From contig WEDG01006499.1 in the NCBI GenBank assembly GCA_017591395.1, positions 1 to 64,000 on the forward strand: 64,000 bases of DNA, given 5' to 3'. The translations under genes were made by a program, and so were the position numbers. A model generated the notes under the pieces. It was given only the letters and a program-made list of their open reading frames with translations. It searched no databases and had not been told where the DNA came from. Of the stretch, positions 23,050 to 34,599 are shown piece by piece. The first letter of the stretch is position 1; every line of letters starts with the position of its first letter. The stretch is from Schistocephalus solidus (lineage: Eukaryota > Platyhelminthes > Cestoda > Diphyllobothriidea > Diphyllobothriidae).

Positions 23050-23649
23050 TCTTCTTCTGTGAATTCGATGTCCTCAATGAGTGTGCCGTTACTACTTGTA
23101 TGAAAGTCTGTTTTGTTTAGATTCATTTAATCTATAAAAACAGACACAAAAACAGACGAAGGCGTTCTGCCTTATCTTGATTTTCAGTAACATCTTCGTT
23201 GTTTTCACCTATCAACACTACTTCCGTTTCCTTTTTCTTCAACCGACTATTGATCTAGCTAAAAAGTACTTTTAGTTTATAGACAGTCCGTTCTATAATT
23301 TCAGCCTCATACTCCTTCCACGATCTGCGGATAATTAACCCTAGTGCGTTTCGCTTTTGGCGAAATTCTTCGTAATGCAAAGGTTGATTTTTTGCTACAT
23401 GTCTCCTCCAAGGTTAATTCGTTTGGTTTAGTTGTCTTTTCAAATCTTGCGTTAACCAAACAGGGCGGTTAGCCTTTTGTAATTTTTTTATAGGGCAGTT
23501 ACGGTTCATAGTGTCGTTGATAACGCCCCTGAGAGTAGTCCAAACTACATCTGGAATTCCGGTAAGATTGTTCTGCCAATTTAGTGTCCATAACTAATCT
23601 CTCGTAGAACATCAGTAGTCTTCGTTTTCTTGGTGTGCAAAAAGTATTC

Positions 23650-24684
23650 CTACAGCAGTATGAAATAGTCACTTTTACCAAGCAATGTGAGTGAACTTAA
23701 TTCGGCAACATCAATTAAATCCTTTGAAAGAACGAGGTCAAAGCAATTTGCCATTTGAGCCTCTTGAACTCTCGTTGGAAATCTAACATTCCGCACGAGA
23801 AAGAGATTCGTCGTGAGCTGGAATATCGCGAACCTTTTACGGATACTGTGTTCCATTCAATCAATGGTACATTAAAATCTCCGACGATAACTGTGTCTTG
23901 AGTCTGAGCTGCATCTTTTATTATTTCGAGCATCATGTCAATTTCTGGATTTTTATTTGGTGGTCTATATAAAGTCAAGAAATTCAGATTTTCTTTTTCA
24001 TGCCTCTTTAGTTTTAACCCAACTGCTTCGCAGTCATAAGGGCAAGCAATTCTGCGTTCAGATGACATGATTGCTCTGTTGACGTAGATTGCTTTTCTCC
24101 ACCCGTTTTATGCAGTCTGTCTCGACGGAAGAGTTGATATCCATGTATCGGAATTTCGCTATCCAATATTTCTGCCTGCAACCAAGTTTCTGTTATGAAA
24201 AAGATATCCATACTTTCAGTTCATCCTATTTCTGGAACAAACTTCGTGCGTTTGTATAAAGAGAGCGGAGCTTCGTCTGGACAGATTTTTGAACAATATT
24301 TGGTTCAGCGTTGTTAGAATGGTCGTGTTTCTTATGCCATCCACTGTCTGAGTATGAGACTACTGCTTTTTGATCAAAATGGAGGTCAATGTGTTTACGG
24401 AAATTTGTTGCACTGAGTGGTATTTTAATGTGATCCGGCTGCCCTCTATCCGCAGTGGCATGGGCTTTCTCCAGAGAAATGACCTCTGGGCGTGTATAAT
24501 TTCTCCATTCCAGATTTTGAGATTTCTTTCGCCCAGTCTGGATCTCTTGAGAAGTTCTACTTTGAGCACTTTCAAATTCTCCTACTCTCCGCAGGTGAAA
24601 AATCCGGCTGAAAAAAAGCCGTTGGGTGAGAGCTTCGAAGCATAGGTTTCCTGCTGAAATTATTGTAAGTGTCCGATAGGTCAA
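23650..24684 (-). pseudogene. LINE-F endonuclease region
   Basis: The minus strand reads RSLYTNARSLFQK at about 24,235, DIFFITETWLQAEILDSEIPIHGYQLFRRDR (with the catalytic TETW), LNFLTLYRPPNKNPEIDMML, TVIVGDFNVPLIEWNTVSV (intact GDFN) and LSSLTLLGKSDYFILL, where SDH reads SDY so the catalytic histidine is lost. The pieces lie in three frames. The N-terminal ~110 residues (24,684-24,300) are basic and have no recognised domain. Confidence 0.75.
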
Positions 24685-24690
24685 CTGATG

Positions 24691-25094
24691 GTTGTGATAA
24701 GAAAGTAGCAGATTAAATATTTATGATTATTCTACCTTTATTAATTTATTGCGTTTATGCGATATACAAAAAATGTTTGTTTCTAACATGATGTTGATCC
24801 TGTAATTGGCAGCGTCAGATAATAACAGGTTTACTGATGTTATGTTATATTTTGCCGAAATTATTTTTTGTGTCGGGTTGATCAAATCATGGCTAAAGTC
24901 ATCTATGACATGTCAAGAATTACGAGAATGTTTATGAATGTGGTATAGACTACAGTCAAATTTATACGTGTTTTTCGTGTTCATAGCATCGATAAGCGTA
25001 TTTTTAGATTAAGAACATGAGGTTTCCGGCGGTAAGTGGCATCAGATTGCTTTCGGTTCAAATTTTTTATCAATAAACTGGCTTGAAAAGTGTC
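24691..25094. other. No gene seen; possible LINE-F UTR remnants
   Basis: AT-rich sequence without coding potential. Text near 24,848-24,900 (gccgaaattatttttt, then gatcaaatcatggc) echoes stretches at 20,955-21,120, suggesting relics of the same LINE family's untranslated region. Confidence 0.3.
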
Positions 25095-26400
25095 CTATTT
25101 TATGAAAGAATATATCTGTATTATAATGTGAAAAAGGTTTTTGGTTTTTCTTTTTAATTCAGCTAGGTGATAACTTTTGCTAATACTATAAGGGAGGGCA
25201 TTTAATATAATCACATTTCTTATGGAATAGATTTTTGATCGTTGATCATTTTTGAAGTTGGGGATTCTTATGGTATTGATATTATTTCTAGTGGCTCGAG
25301 GGTCGTTGTGCTTTATCATTATATTCATTTTGACATTATTTTATTCGCGTACGACCTTGAACAAGAAAATCGGACCACCTTGGAGCCTTTTGATCCAGAA
25401 GGGTCGAAGACTATATCTGCTGTATAAGTCAATATATGAACAATGTATGCTATCGCATTTGGACAAAGATCTGATAAAGAGTGTTTGAATGCCTTCTCCT
25501 TCCTGCCGGCCATCTGAGTGTATAATTCCAAAGAAAATTGAGCAGTAATCAAGGAGAGCTTATACGTACATTTTAAAAAGATGTGTCTTTAGAGTATTTG
25601 ATGTGACATTTTTACATAGGAATCCGCATAGGCGAGTGGCTTTTGGTGTTATTTGTTTAACGTGGAGGGAGAAGTCAGAAGTAGTTGTATAGCTCAGTCC
25701 TTAGTATTTTATAGAAAGTGGTTCTTTTAGTTCTTGATTAACAAAAATTATGGGTGGCTGTTTTTGTGGATCAAAGATAATCAGATTACATTATGTCGCT
25801 GAGAACGGCATTTGCCATTGTTTACTCCAGCCATTAATCTTTTTGAGATCTGCTGCGATGGAAGTGTGCATATTAATCACTGTCTGTTCATTATATGCAT
25901 ATGCGAGTTTTAGATCCTCTGCATATAGACATGCTTTTGGCAGCGGTCGATATGGTCGATAGGTCATGAATAAATGTGAGAAAGAGAAGGGGAACCTTAA
26001 ATTCTGCCCTTTAGCATTCCACTAGTAATAGGGGATGGGTTTGAGACAACGTTCGAAACTGCACTACTTGATGTTGGTTTAGGAGGTAAGATGTGAGAAA
26101 GTCAAGTAGGGGCGGCCATATGGCTGACTGAGGATCTGACACAAGCTCCTTGCGGTTCCAGTTGTTGTAGATTTTCGCGAACACTTCTGGTGCATTAAAT
26201 GTAAACTTTTGCCTACGTTCTACGCTCTAAAACTACTGCATAACCTGTACAACCCATTCCAGTTTGCTTACTTTGTCTCTGATGATCCACTCGAGTGAGA
26301 ATCTGAAAAGTCCAGCTAGGAAACCCAGTGTTTCTGTGATCACGTCCTCTCCTCCATATCGGCATCCTGGAGCTTGCCTCTTCGTTTCTATTTACACGAT
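25095..26400 (-). mobile_element. LINE-G, decayed non-LTR reverse transcriptase
   Basis: The C-terminal motif is clear at 25,095-25,328 on the minus strand: NIMIKHNDPRATRN, then KIYSIRNVIILNALPYSISKSYHLAELKRKTKN, the usual end of Jockey/CR1-type reverse transcriptases. Upstream, a catalytic-box-like LYAEDLKLAYAYNEQ lies near 25,910, where YADD reads YAED. A degraded motif-B region (GSPSLSHIY-like) lies near 25,985. The rest is too decayed to place. No endonuclease seen. Confidence 0.6.
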
Positions 26401-27084
26401 TAGTTTATCGGGTATGCAAATTAATTAAAGACATTTTATTATAATAATGTTATTTTCGAGTAGTTATTTAGCAACAGTTTTTCAAATTTGCATAGGTATC
26501 GGGTACTGTTGCAATCTAATAAAATAAAATAGTTTGATTTAAGTACATCTTTGGGGCTTTCAGTATATTTAGAACCCAGGAAAAAACATAAAACAAAGTC
26601 AGCCATTCCGGTTGCACTTCGGCTTCCTTGATTTCGGACTACTGTTCTGTCATTCTAGCACGACTAAGACTGGTATATTAGAACAATATATCTCTTTTTA
26701 AAGACTTATTTAAAGCAATACTTCAACAAAAGAAGAGCCATATCACAAAGGATTTAATGTTTAATGTAAAGTAGTATTTTCTTCCCGAATCGTCTACAGC
26801 AGTCCTTGAAGAGAGAGAATATTGATTTCGTCTACGAAAAACCACATTTTTTCTCTGGTTATGTATCAGAGTATCACACAAATAAATGGCGAATAGTGTC
26901 TAGTTAAGGGTCACATTGCAGACAGCACTAGGAGGTAAGAGCTCCACGCGGACCTTAACTGGCACCAACCAGTCACCTAAGTGCCGACTGCCTAATTTAA
27001 TTTTTCTGGCTAAGCGCATTGCGAAATTTACAGGGAGACTTGATTAATTTTTATTTGCTGCACATACATTAAGTCGACATCACT
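26401..27084. other. No feature seen
   Basis: No open frame of note, RNA gene or recognisable repeat; AT-rich intergenic-type sequence. Confidence 0.4.
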
Positions 27085-27200
27085 GAATAATAAACCATAA
27101 ACACATCGCCACGTAACATATGCATATTTTGATAGCGTCTGTGTATAAATAGGGTTTTCCAAGGCTCTGATTATCTCCTTTATATATACTATAATATAAT
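27085..27200 (+). mobile_element. Diverged solo 3' end of LINE-A family
   Basis: Resembles the LINE-A terminus: 'taaacacatcgccacgtaac', then 'atagcgtctgtgtataaata', then 'aaggctctgattatctcctt' and 'tatatatact'. It is more diverged than the copies at 764, 12,485 and 17,102, so it is an older insertion. Confidence 0.65.
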
Positions 27201-27253
27201 GAAGTTGCTGTTGATCTTATGATCCATTCAGCTGTAAGAGATTAAGATAAGGG

Positions 27254-27760
27254 ATGTCATGCGCATGCATGTTCATTGGTTTACCACCCTTTCGCCTTAA
27301 ACCCTATCCCGTGGCATCTCCTCCTCAACAAAACATCCCTTTGTGGCTCTCCCAGCTGCGTTGTTTATCGGCTCGAGGACATTTTACTTCCCGCACTCAA
27401 TTCGTACACTCCTTTAAGCGAAAATCTACGGTACTTACCAATAATTGTGGACTTTTTCAAGGTGTTATCTTATCCCCTCACATCTTCTCATTCAAACTGA
27501 TGACCTGAGATCGTCGAACGACTGTTTGTATGTTAACTATGCTGACGATATGGTTGTTGGTTATGCTTTCAAAACTCATACATATCTCCAGTTTCTGAAG
27601 GATGGCCTGGACCACGTTTCAACATGTTCGTTGGAAAACGGTTTTCTCCTGAACAATCAGATATCAGTCCAGGGCGTTTTCGGAATGCAACCCTCTCCCA
27701 ATCGTGAACCTTTAGACTTTTTGCCCAACGATGTATACTCTTTCCGGTAACTTCGTCTTA
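27254..27760 (+). pseudogene. Non-LTR reverse transcriptase fragment
   Basis: Split over two frames: SKRKSTVLTNNCGLFQGVILSPHIFS-like text (motif B, with QGVILSPH), then SSNDCLYVNYADDMVVGYAF (catalytic YADD), then a stretch with FLKDGLDHVSTCSLENGFLLN (primer grip). The upstream part includes HSFK and an Asn-rich connection. The type differs from LINE-A to LINE-F. The downstream region to 28,100 is decayed. Confidence 0.65.
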
Positions 27761-28225
27761 ATCTGACAAGTAATCTTTTATGATCCCTTCATATTGCTAG
27801 TCTTTTCATTAAAGGCTGTAAACTTCCGTATTTCATTCGTCTTTTACCTTCCTTTCACTTACAATTCCCTTTGCTGGTGACTTATGGATGCTGGTATTCT
27901 CTCCTCATTCTCTATTGTCCTCCCGTTATTTTTCTAGGCTTGCTTAAAAAGGATTTTCTGATTTTGTATCGTCTCCTCTGAATGCTTTTTCCTGTTTGGT
28001 TTTTCTTATACTTTTTTAGTTGATTCGATAGTACATCGACACATAAAAACAGTCAGGCAATTCGTTTATCAAATTCTTAACGACGTTGAACATCCCATGC
28101 AATTCGAACTAACGGCCGCGAAATAATCCCGTCCCATGCGCCGAGGCTTCTGACGTATCGCTTGACTTACATCGATATTTTAGTGTTCTATAGTACCATT
28201 TCGGGCAAGCCACCTCACGTGTAAA

Positions 28226-29000
28226 GGGACAGCAATACATGCTTATACTTACGACTACAGCCCACGGCCGGTATTTTGTGGAACACTTCACACTCAACAC
28301 TACAACGGCACAGGACATGTAAAAGATTATGGACCTCTTCACCGTCGCCTGCGTCAACGTTGGGCTGACCATCAATACGGACAAAACGGTGGTCGTGCAA
28401 TGCTAAGACCTTCGCCTATTCAGGCAGCATGGTTTACCGCGGCAAAAAATCGAGGATGAAGAGGCACACTGTATCTCCAAAGCCGGTTAGATTGTTGGCT
28501 GGCTGCTGAACGCCATATAGAATCGTCATGGGCTCCACCTGGACAAAAAGGTCAAGACGTACAAAATTTTCATCTTGATGACGCTGTTGAATAGATCGGA
28601 GATTTAGATGATTAACGAGCAACAGACGCAACAACTCATCCACTTCTACCTCATCTGTCTTCGAAAAATCCAAAGGCTGAGGTGGCAGGATACGGACGTT
28701 CTGGAACAAACCGGAATCCTTAGCATCCGCGCCATGCTCAGGCAACTGCACCTTCACTGGTGCGGTCATCTCGTGCGGTTAAACAAAGAGTGACTACCCA
28801 AATGCCTCCATAGTGGAGATGTCGCAGAGGATGCTAGCCAAAATGGAGGCTAAGTCTGACGCTACAGGATCACCTTAAAAACTTTCTTAAAGTTTCGTCC
28901 AGGACCGACCGACATAGGGAAGAGCAGTGAAAACCGGGGCTACAGTCTCTGAAGCCAATCGGATCGCCACCACCAAATTACAGAGAGGAGCACGCAGGCT
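28226..29000 (+). pseudogene. RTE-like endonuclease-reverse transcriptase, C-terminal half
   Basis: Readable plus-strand pieces: TTAQDMXKIMDLFTVACVNVGLTINTDKTVVVQC (palm/primer-grip region after the catalytic box, 28,300-28,400), then HQDENFVR-like shadow text on the other strand, then LSCLRKIQRLRWQDTDVLEQTGILSIRAMLRQLHLHWCGHLVRLN (28,640-28,790). The series ends with KTGATVSEANRIATTKLQRGARR (28,930-28,995). This order is what I know from flatworm RTE-type endonuclease-reverse transcriptases. The front half (endonuclease, motifs A to C) is missing or unrecognisable. Frameshifts near 28,600 and 28,850 and stops make it inactive. Confidence 0.75.
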
Positions 29001-29329
29001 TTTGGTTCCCACCGGTCCCAAGGCGCTGAGTTTCACTTTCTACAGGCCGTCATTGTCAAAGCACTTTGCGCTCAAATGGGCCTCGACGAAAATTTCTAGT
29101 ACCAATGCACTAAAAATAGACTTAATCCAACCGCTGACTTGTCAAGCACTCCTGCTTAGACTCCGATGGTGCCACAGTTGTGCACATTCCCAGTGCCCAG
29201 CCACCATCGCCATATCCAGCGCCCTTACCACTTCCGCCACGGTGGCGTCGGTCATCATTACCACTTTCAGTCCTGCCACCGGTGAGAACAATCGATATGA
29301 CCCATCGAGCACCCCCACACCAGCAGCAA

Positions 29330-29590
29330 CCCCAACACCAGTGATGTGGATGCAGTTAACATTTTCCTCAGTGTCATCGCACATTCACCCAACGCGTTGG
29401 CATGGTCGATCACTTACGAATCCATTGCAAAGAGACTGGTAAACCAATGTCTTGGGCCCCGACATACATCAGGCACAGCCTCCTCTACTGCTCTCAATGT
29501 CCTCGCACATTCACTCAACACATGGGTCAATTCGGCCACACGCACCTCCACGAACTCTGTGAGAAGTCACTGCAGGCTTTTCCACATCCC
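29330..29590 (+). pseudogene. C2H2 zinc-finger tail of the RTE-like element
   Basis: The frame 29,340-29,550 encodes two C2H2 fingers: one ending FTQRVGMVDHLRIHC preceded by a QCHR cysteine region, and a second YCSQCPRTFTQHMGQFGHTHLHE with C-x2-C and H-x3-H spacing. Between them is ETGKPMSWAPTYIRHS. Such fingers joined to an RTE reverse transcriptase are familiar to me from diphyllobothriid and schistosome predicted proteins, which is part of why I suggest a flatworm. Proline- and serine-rich linker text (29,150-29,340) connects it to the reverse transcriptase part. Role: probably nucleic-acid binding; inferred. Confidence 0.65.
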
Positions 29591-29599
29591 TACGCAATC

Positions 29600-30187
29600 T
29601 TCCCACAAATTCGTTCATCAAACATGCACTCCTCTATCACCATCCATCCATCCATCCGTTTCACATTCCTCATGATACACGCAAATCCTGCATACGTGAA
29701 GGCTGTGACCTGGTGGCATATGATGGAGTGTAGCAGCACTCAGGCCTCCACCGTGAGAGTTCGTATCTGTGTCGCTGCCCCTTTCCCCTTATTGTTATTA
29801 AAAATCCGAGCGAAATGTAGGTTGTGCCCAGGTGATGTATGACGGGATGCAGTGGCATGCATGCCCATTGCATGAGACCTACTATCCGTGCCGCTAGGCG
29901 TCTCACCTTATTGTCATGTTAAAACCCAGATAAAGTGTTTGTTGTGGACCAAGGAGTCTGGTGGTACGCTTAAGCACGAATTTGCGCCATGCCGCCACCT
30001 GTGTCCTCTCCCATCTCCGGTCTTCTTGACTCCATCATGATAGCGAGTTCATCTGGAATAGCATTAGGTAGTGTGGTAGATGCAGTGCATATATTCAGTC
30101 ACTTTAATTCAATCCACGCGCAAGTCACCGTGTTTGCCTCCAGCCTGCCCTAAAGCACGCGGGGGAACTCATTGAAATTGAAAACCG
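29600..30187. other. No intact gene; probable 3' tail of the RTE-like element
   Basis: Two loosely similar stretches around 29,700-29,780 and 29,820-29,900 share short blocks ('gggatgcagtggcatgcatg' versus 'catatgatggagtg', and 'cgtatctgtgtcgctgcccc' versus 'ctatccgtgccgctagg'). They may be diverged tandem copies of a 3' UTR unit. No coding region can be supported. Confidence 0.3.
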
Positions 30188-31262
30188 ATTTTAAAACAGG
30201 CGTATATAGCAGGATTTCATTGGTTACAACACACTTCGTGACGGCTTATCAATTGCAGCCCGCCTTTGCATAACACAGAGAGCGAATGGATGAAGGCAGC
30301 CCGTTGAATTTACAGAAAATCAATACATCACAGCAAGGATCAGAGGTCAACGTAAAGAATAGCCAGCTCAACATGTTAGCTTGAAACTTAAAAGGAAAGA
30401 AAAATGCGGGGGAGGAGTTAACAAAACTCACATCCATGAGAAATCTAGGGGTGAAAAGTGCCAGGGCAATTGTAAATTGACCACTTGGTCTATTTGCTGG
30501 CAAAGGTCCAGTCTCGCCCTACGCTGTTTCCAAGTAGTGTAAAGCCCGAGTTGTTCGTGACCGAACAAGTACTCGGAAAGCTGTTTTGAAATCAACAGAG
30601 TGACGCAGTCCAATATATGTTTAGTAATCGAATTGTTTTTTTGGTTAGTGGTGTCAGTCGCGTTATAAGAGCTTTACGGTACTGATGAGCAATGTCCATA
30701 AATTTTGATTTTAGTCGGCCAACGTCGTCAATGGATCTGCGTACTAGGTACCAGGAACACTGAGCATTTGACTTATTGGCTACTTAAACAAGAAAATAAA
30801 GTAACACGGTCTTTGATTACTAAAAATATATTGGACTGCGGTCATTTTGTTGACCTCAAAACAGCTTTCCGAGTACTAATTCGGGCACGAAAAACTCTGG
30901 CTTTGCGCTACTTAGTAGCAGCGTAGGGCGAGACCGGACCCTTGCCAGCAAAATAGACCAAGTGGTCAATTTACAATTTCCCTGGTTATTTTAACCCCTA
31001 GATTTCTCATGGCTGGGAGTTGTGTTAACTGCTCCCCCGCATTTTCTTTCCTCTAAAGTTTCAAGCTAACACGTTGACCTGATTATTCTTTACGTCGACC
31101 TCTGACCCTTGCTGTTATGTATTGATTTTCTATAAATTCAAACGGCTGTGTACTTCCATTCGTTCTCTGTGTTATGCAAAGGTGTGTTTCAATTGATAAG
31201 CCGTCACAAAATTTGTTGGCCCCAATGAATCCTGCTGTATACGTCTGTTTTAAATTCATACC
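30188..31262. repeat. Large foldback (inverted repeat) element
   Basis: Two arms of about 455 bp (30,188-30,640 and 30,800-31,262) are inverted copies with scattered substitutions, around a unique spacer of about 160 bp. The outermost matches are near 'cgtatatagcagg' on the left and its complement on the right; the innermost are near 'gtccaatatat'. No transposase or reverse transcriptase lies inside. A transcript through it would fold into a long imperfect hairpin. It could be a foldback or MITE-like non-autonomous DNA element, or a local inverted duplication. No target-site duplication could be confirmed by eye. Confidence 0.8.
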
Positions 31263-33290
31263 CGGTAAAACATGCTTCGAAGTTCGAACTGTCGTTTGTT
31301 TGAATCAATTTGCATTGCTTATTTGTCTGCTACGCTTGGTTAATTGCTGGGGAGTGCTTACGACCTACTTACGAGAGTGGTTCTCCATGATCAACGAAGC
31401 AGCGTGCCAAGACAAGTGAATTTAAGGCATAATAAAGAAATCGTTAATCAACAAACGAACGCAGGATGCTTTAATGAGTAAAAAAGCAATTTAAAGATCG
31501 TGCTGTACGTCATACAGATATAATCAAATTAGAAATGGTTAAAACCCAACTGATTAGCTTAAGCATAACAGGTCGGGTAAGAAACAAGATAGGGCATATG
31601 AAAGACCTTTGAAGTACATGCATATTGACTGATGGACACATGAGAGCTTGTAAAGGCATAACTATAGTCCGCAATACCGTATGCTATTTGAGATATTGAT
31701 GTCAGTCCACACAACAGACCTACCCTTAATATCCACTTTTTTGCAGCATACTCCAATATTCCAGAGCTCCCAAAGACAAATCAATATCACACGATAGTTT
31801 GAGATGCCAATTTTAACCGAAGACATAATAAAGACTGCCCAAGGTATTGAATGTAAATACTTATAGCGATTTTTGACCTTCACTTATACCATTTATGTGG
31901 AGACGATCCGACAACTGAACAACAAAATAGCATTTACCGTTCACAAAATAATGTAAAGTGCGCAAACGATTAAGTCAACTATCAGACAACTACAAAGACG
32001 AACTTATTCTGAGATGGATAAAATCACAATTTACGATGAGAACCATGATAGAGGCCGCGGTTTTCTTCCCTATATACTAATTTGAATTCAAATAATACAA
32101 TTCCTTCGAATTTTATATTATTTTTTAAAGCATAATTCAGTCTGAAATGTAAATGTTCTGCATTTAATAAGTCTCATACGCTCGCTAATCCTTTCATTTC
32201 AACTATCTGAAATTCATGTTCAGCAAAGGTTTTGCTAGCGACAGAGCGGATGTGGTATATTTTAATTGAAGTAGTCATCGTCCAAGTCAATCCACAATAT
32301 TAAAAAATAGTACACGCAAGTATCGGGTACGCCAAATATTCTTCATTTTTTCGATTTCATTCTTCACACGTTGATAAAAGATGTTAGAGATTTGAAACAT
32401 CGTATAAGAAACTTTTCAAGTTACTACTGGAGTATTTTATGGTAACATGCCAAGAAACATTTTGGTTCTTTAGCACGCGCGGTAAACTGTCAAATAAATG
32501 ACCCCCCAGTACAACCCATGTACTGTCTACAGCACCGATGACTCGAGACCGGTTCAAGTAACATGTTCCGCACTCTCCTCTCATCCCTTGTTCCATTGCC
32601 AAACCAATACTTAGATAACTGGGGGTTGGCGAAATAAACACTTCCTACGCATACCACACACGACCTGGTCTACAGTATACACAAGCGGTCTGGCATTTTA
32701 AATGGTGCCATAAAAGCTACCTTAAGATGCAGCTAAGGTGTTAGTTGTACATGACTTGTGAGAAACAGGGTAGTTGCTATCGTTATGCAAGATAAATTCC
32801 GCATAAGCTTATCCTGGTAACTTAATGTCTGAATTCTCCCGTAAAAGGATTTTTAAATTCCATTCTATACGCTTACACGGAACAACAGAGTCCTCATGGT
32901 CTGACGATGACCCGGCAAAAGAGCTTCAAACATTTACACTACAGAGCTTTCTGTCATTTCCAAATAACTACATTCCTTTGAATTTTACTTGTTGAGGTGC
33001 CCATTATCTAATTCACATATGTTTTTAGGTATATAAATACATACATGCATAGAAAGTGCCGCTCATCTATGTAGACATATATATTCATAAAAAGCAAAAA
33101 TCGGCATCGCAAAAATTCAATTAGAATAAATTGAAGCTCTTCGGCAACAAAAAAATTAATTTGAAGCTTTTTTTCCCGGGTATGAATTTTTTCAATCTGG
33201 TTCCATGCTTGTCTTCAGCCAAATGGGAGTTTTATCACAAACATTTAAATTTAGACAGTGCTTAATGTAATGCTCTGCGGTTGGTCAAAG
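31263..33290. other. No gene or repeat recognised
   Basis: AT-rich sequence with only short random open frames. Nothing could be assigned. Confidence 0.4.
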
Positions 33291-33299
33291 TTTAAACCA

Positions 33300-34490
33300 A
33301 TAGGCATTCGTTGGATTCAAGTATCCTTCGATAGTGGCTGTGTTCGCTTTCTCCTGACCTTGCTAAACGTGTACGTGGCATCTAAATCGATATGCCTATT
33401 AATGCATGCCTCGTCTGCGTTTACAGCCTCCAGGAATTCGCGGCCCTTCATTGTTGGTCAGGCGCCAACGATGCCGATCGACTCGCATGCAAGTATGTGT
33501 CCTGTGTCCAGTGTGTGCATGGCTATCTAAAATAAGTGGTCACACCTCATAACCTCCAGCTGATGTTGATATATACGGGTGAAAAGAGATTTCCCGGTTC
33601 GGCCATAATAGACTGCACCAAAAATGCTACAGGGTATTTCGCAGACCATTTATTTTTCGTTGAAATAGCAAATCCGGTCCTTAGCGTGTACAAGCTGCGT
33701 GCACAATGTAGTTGGAGTTTTTTACACTATCCGAAGCTTGGGTTTTAGAGTTGTCGTTCGACTAGCTCAGCTACATTCTTTACATATGGGAGGAATTGCC
33801 AGCTTGTTGGTTTTGGCACCTGAGTTTTCGTTTCTTTCGAAATACCTTTTTCTTTTTATTTGAATTTTTATGGTGACATGCATCGACGAACAATGTTGGG
33901 AGGATATCCATTCTGTAAACAAAGTTTGAAAAGTTACTTTATCTCTGTTCGATACCTTTCTTCTTCGGAACAATGAGTTTAGGATTGACTTAACAAGCTG
34001 CTAACAAAGCTGCGTTTCGGGGACATGGGGTGGTTGCTCTCAAAATGATAGATGGCCTCGGAGTATATTTCTTTGCGATGAACTGCGGTTTGTAGCATTC
34101 CAACCGTCTTTCTGTGTATGAGGTTATCTAAGAATGGGTTGTTCATTAACCTCTGTTTAAAAAGTAAATATAATTCCTGGGAAGATGGAGTTGAAGCACT
34201 TCTGGAGTAATTCTAGGTGATCTCTTATTAAGATTATCGGCCCTTCATTGTTGGGCATGCGCCAACGATGCCGGTCTTCTAACATGTAAGTATGTGTCCT
34301 ATGTCCGTTACAAGTGGTCACATTCTTAACCGCCAGCTGATGTTCATATATACGGATGAAAAGAGATATTCCTATTTGACCACAATAGACTGCACAACAA
34401 CTGCTACACGGTATTTTGCAGACCATTTCTTTTCTGTTTAAATAGCCAACCTTGTCCTTAGGGTGAACGTGTGGCTGGGCAAAATAGTTC
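33300..34490 (-). mobile_element. Penelope-like element relics in partial tandem (two GIY-YIG copies)
   Basis: On the minus strand from 34,490 downward: KDKVGYLNRKEMVCKIPCSSCCAVYCGQIGISLFIRIYEHQLAV (GIY-YIG endonuclease with its CxxC-containing front, 34,460-34,320) and its tail to 34,157. Next comes an RT-C-terminal/linker part, NNPFLDNLIHRKTVGMLQTAV and YHFESNHPMSPKRSFV (34,150-34,000). A second GIY-YIG copy follows, IPCSIFGAVYYGRTGKSLFTRIY, with HTLDTGHILACES and KGREFLEAVNADEACINRHIDLDATY (33,670-33,310). Two GIY-YIG regions around one linker mean part of one PLE copy lies directly upstream of part of another, as PLEs often do. All are broken by stops. Confidence 0.75.
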
Positions 34491-34599
34491 TAGGTTCTAG
34501 GTCCGTATGTAGTGTATATTAAGAAAATGACATCAGCGTTAACAGACGAGTCAACTTAAACACCCCGAACTTTCAATCCTACAAATCATAGAATACATA

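Larger units (their letters stand above)
21541..24690 (-). mobile_element. LINE-F, decayed CR1-like element with endonuclease and reverse transcriptase
   Basis: A roughly 3.1-kb minus-strand LINE. Order from 24,690 downward: basic N-terminal region, endonuclease, reverse transcriptase and C-terminal motif near 21,600. All parts are split by frameshifts and stops. It is the closest relative of LINE-D in the window by text (LNLFPLEYRQLGGDLIQTYRLVRNQDC versus LNLFPLNYRQLRGDLIQTYRIVRGRDC). Confidence 0.8.

Noticed and set aside
31174..33530. Short open frames (31,174-31,419; 32,384-32,641; 33,258-33,530)
   Set aside because: The first overlaps the foldback arm, the second has no features, the third is antisense to a PLE endonuclease relic.
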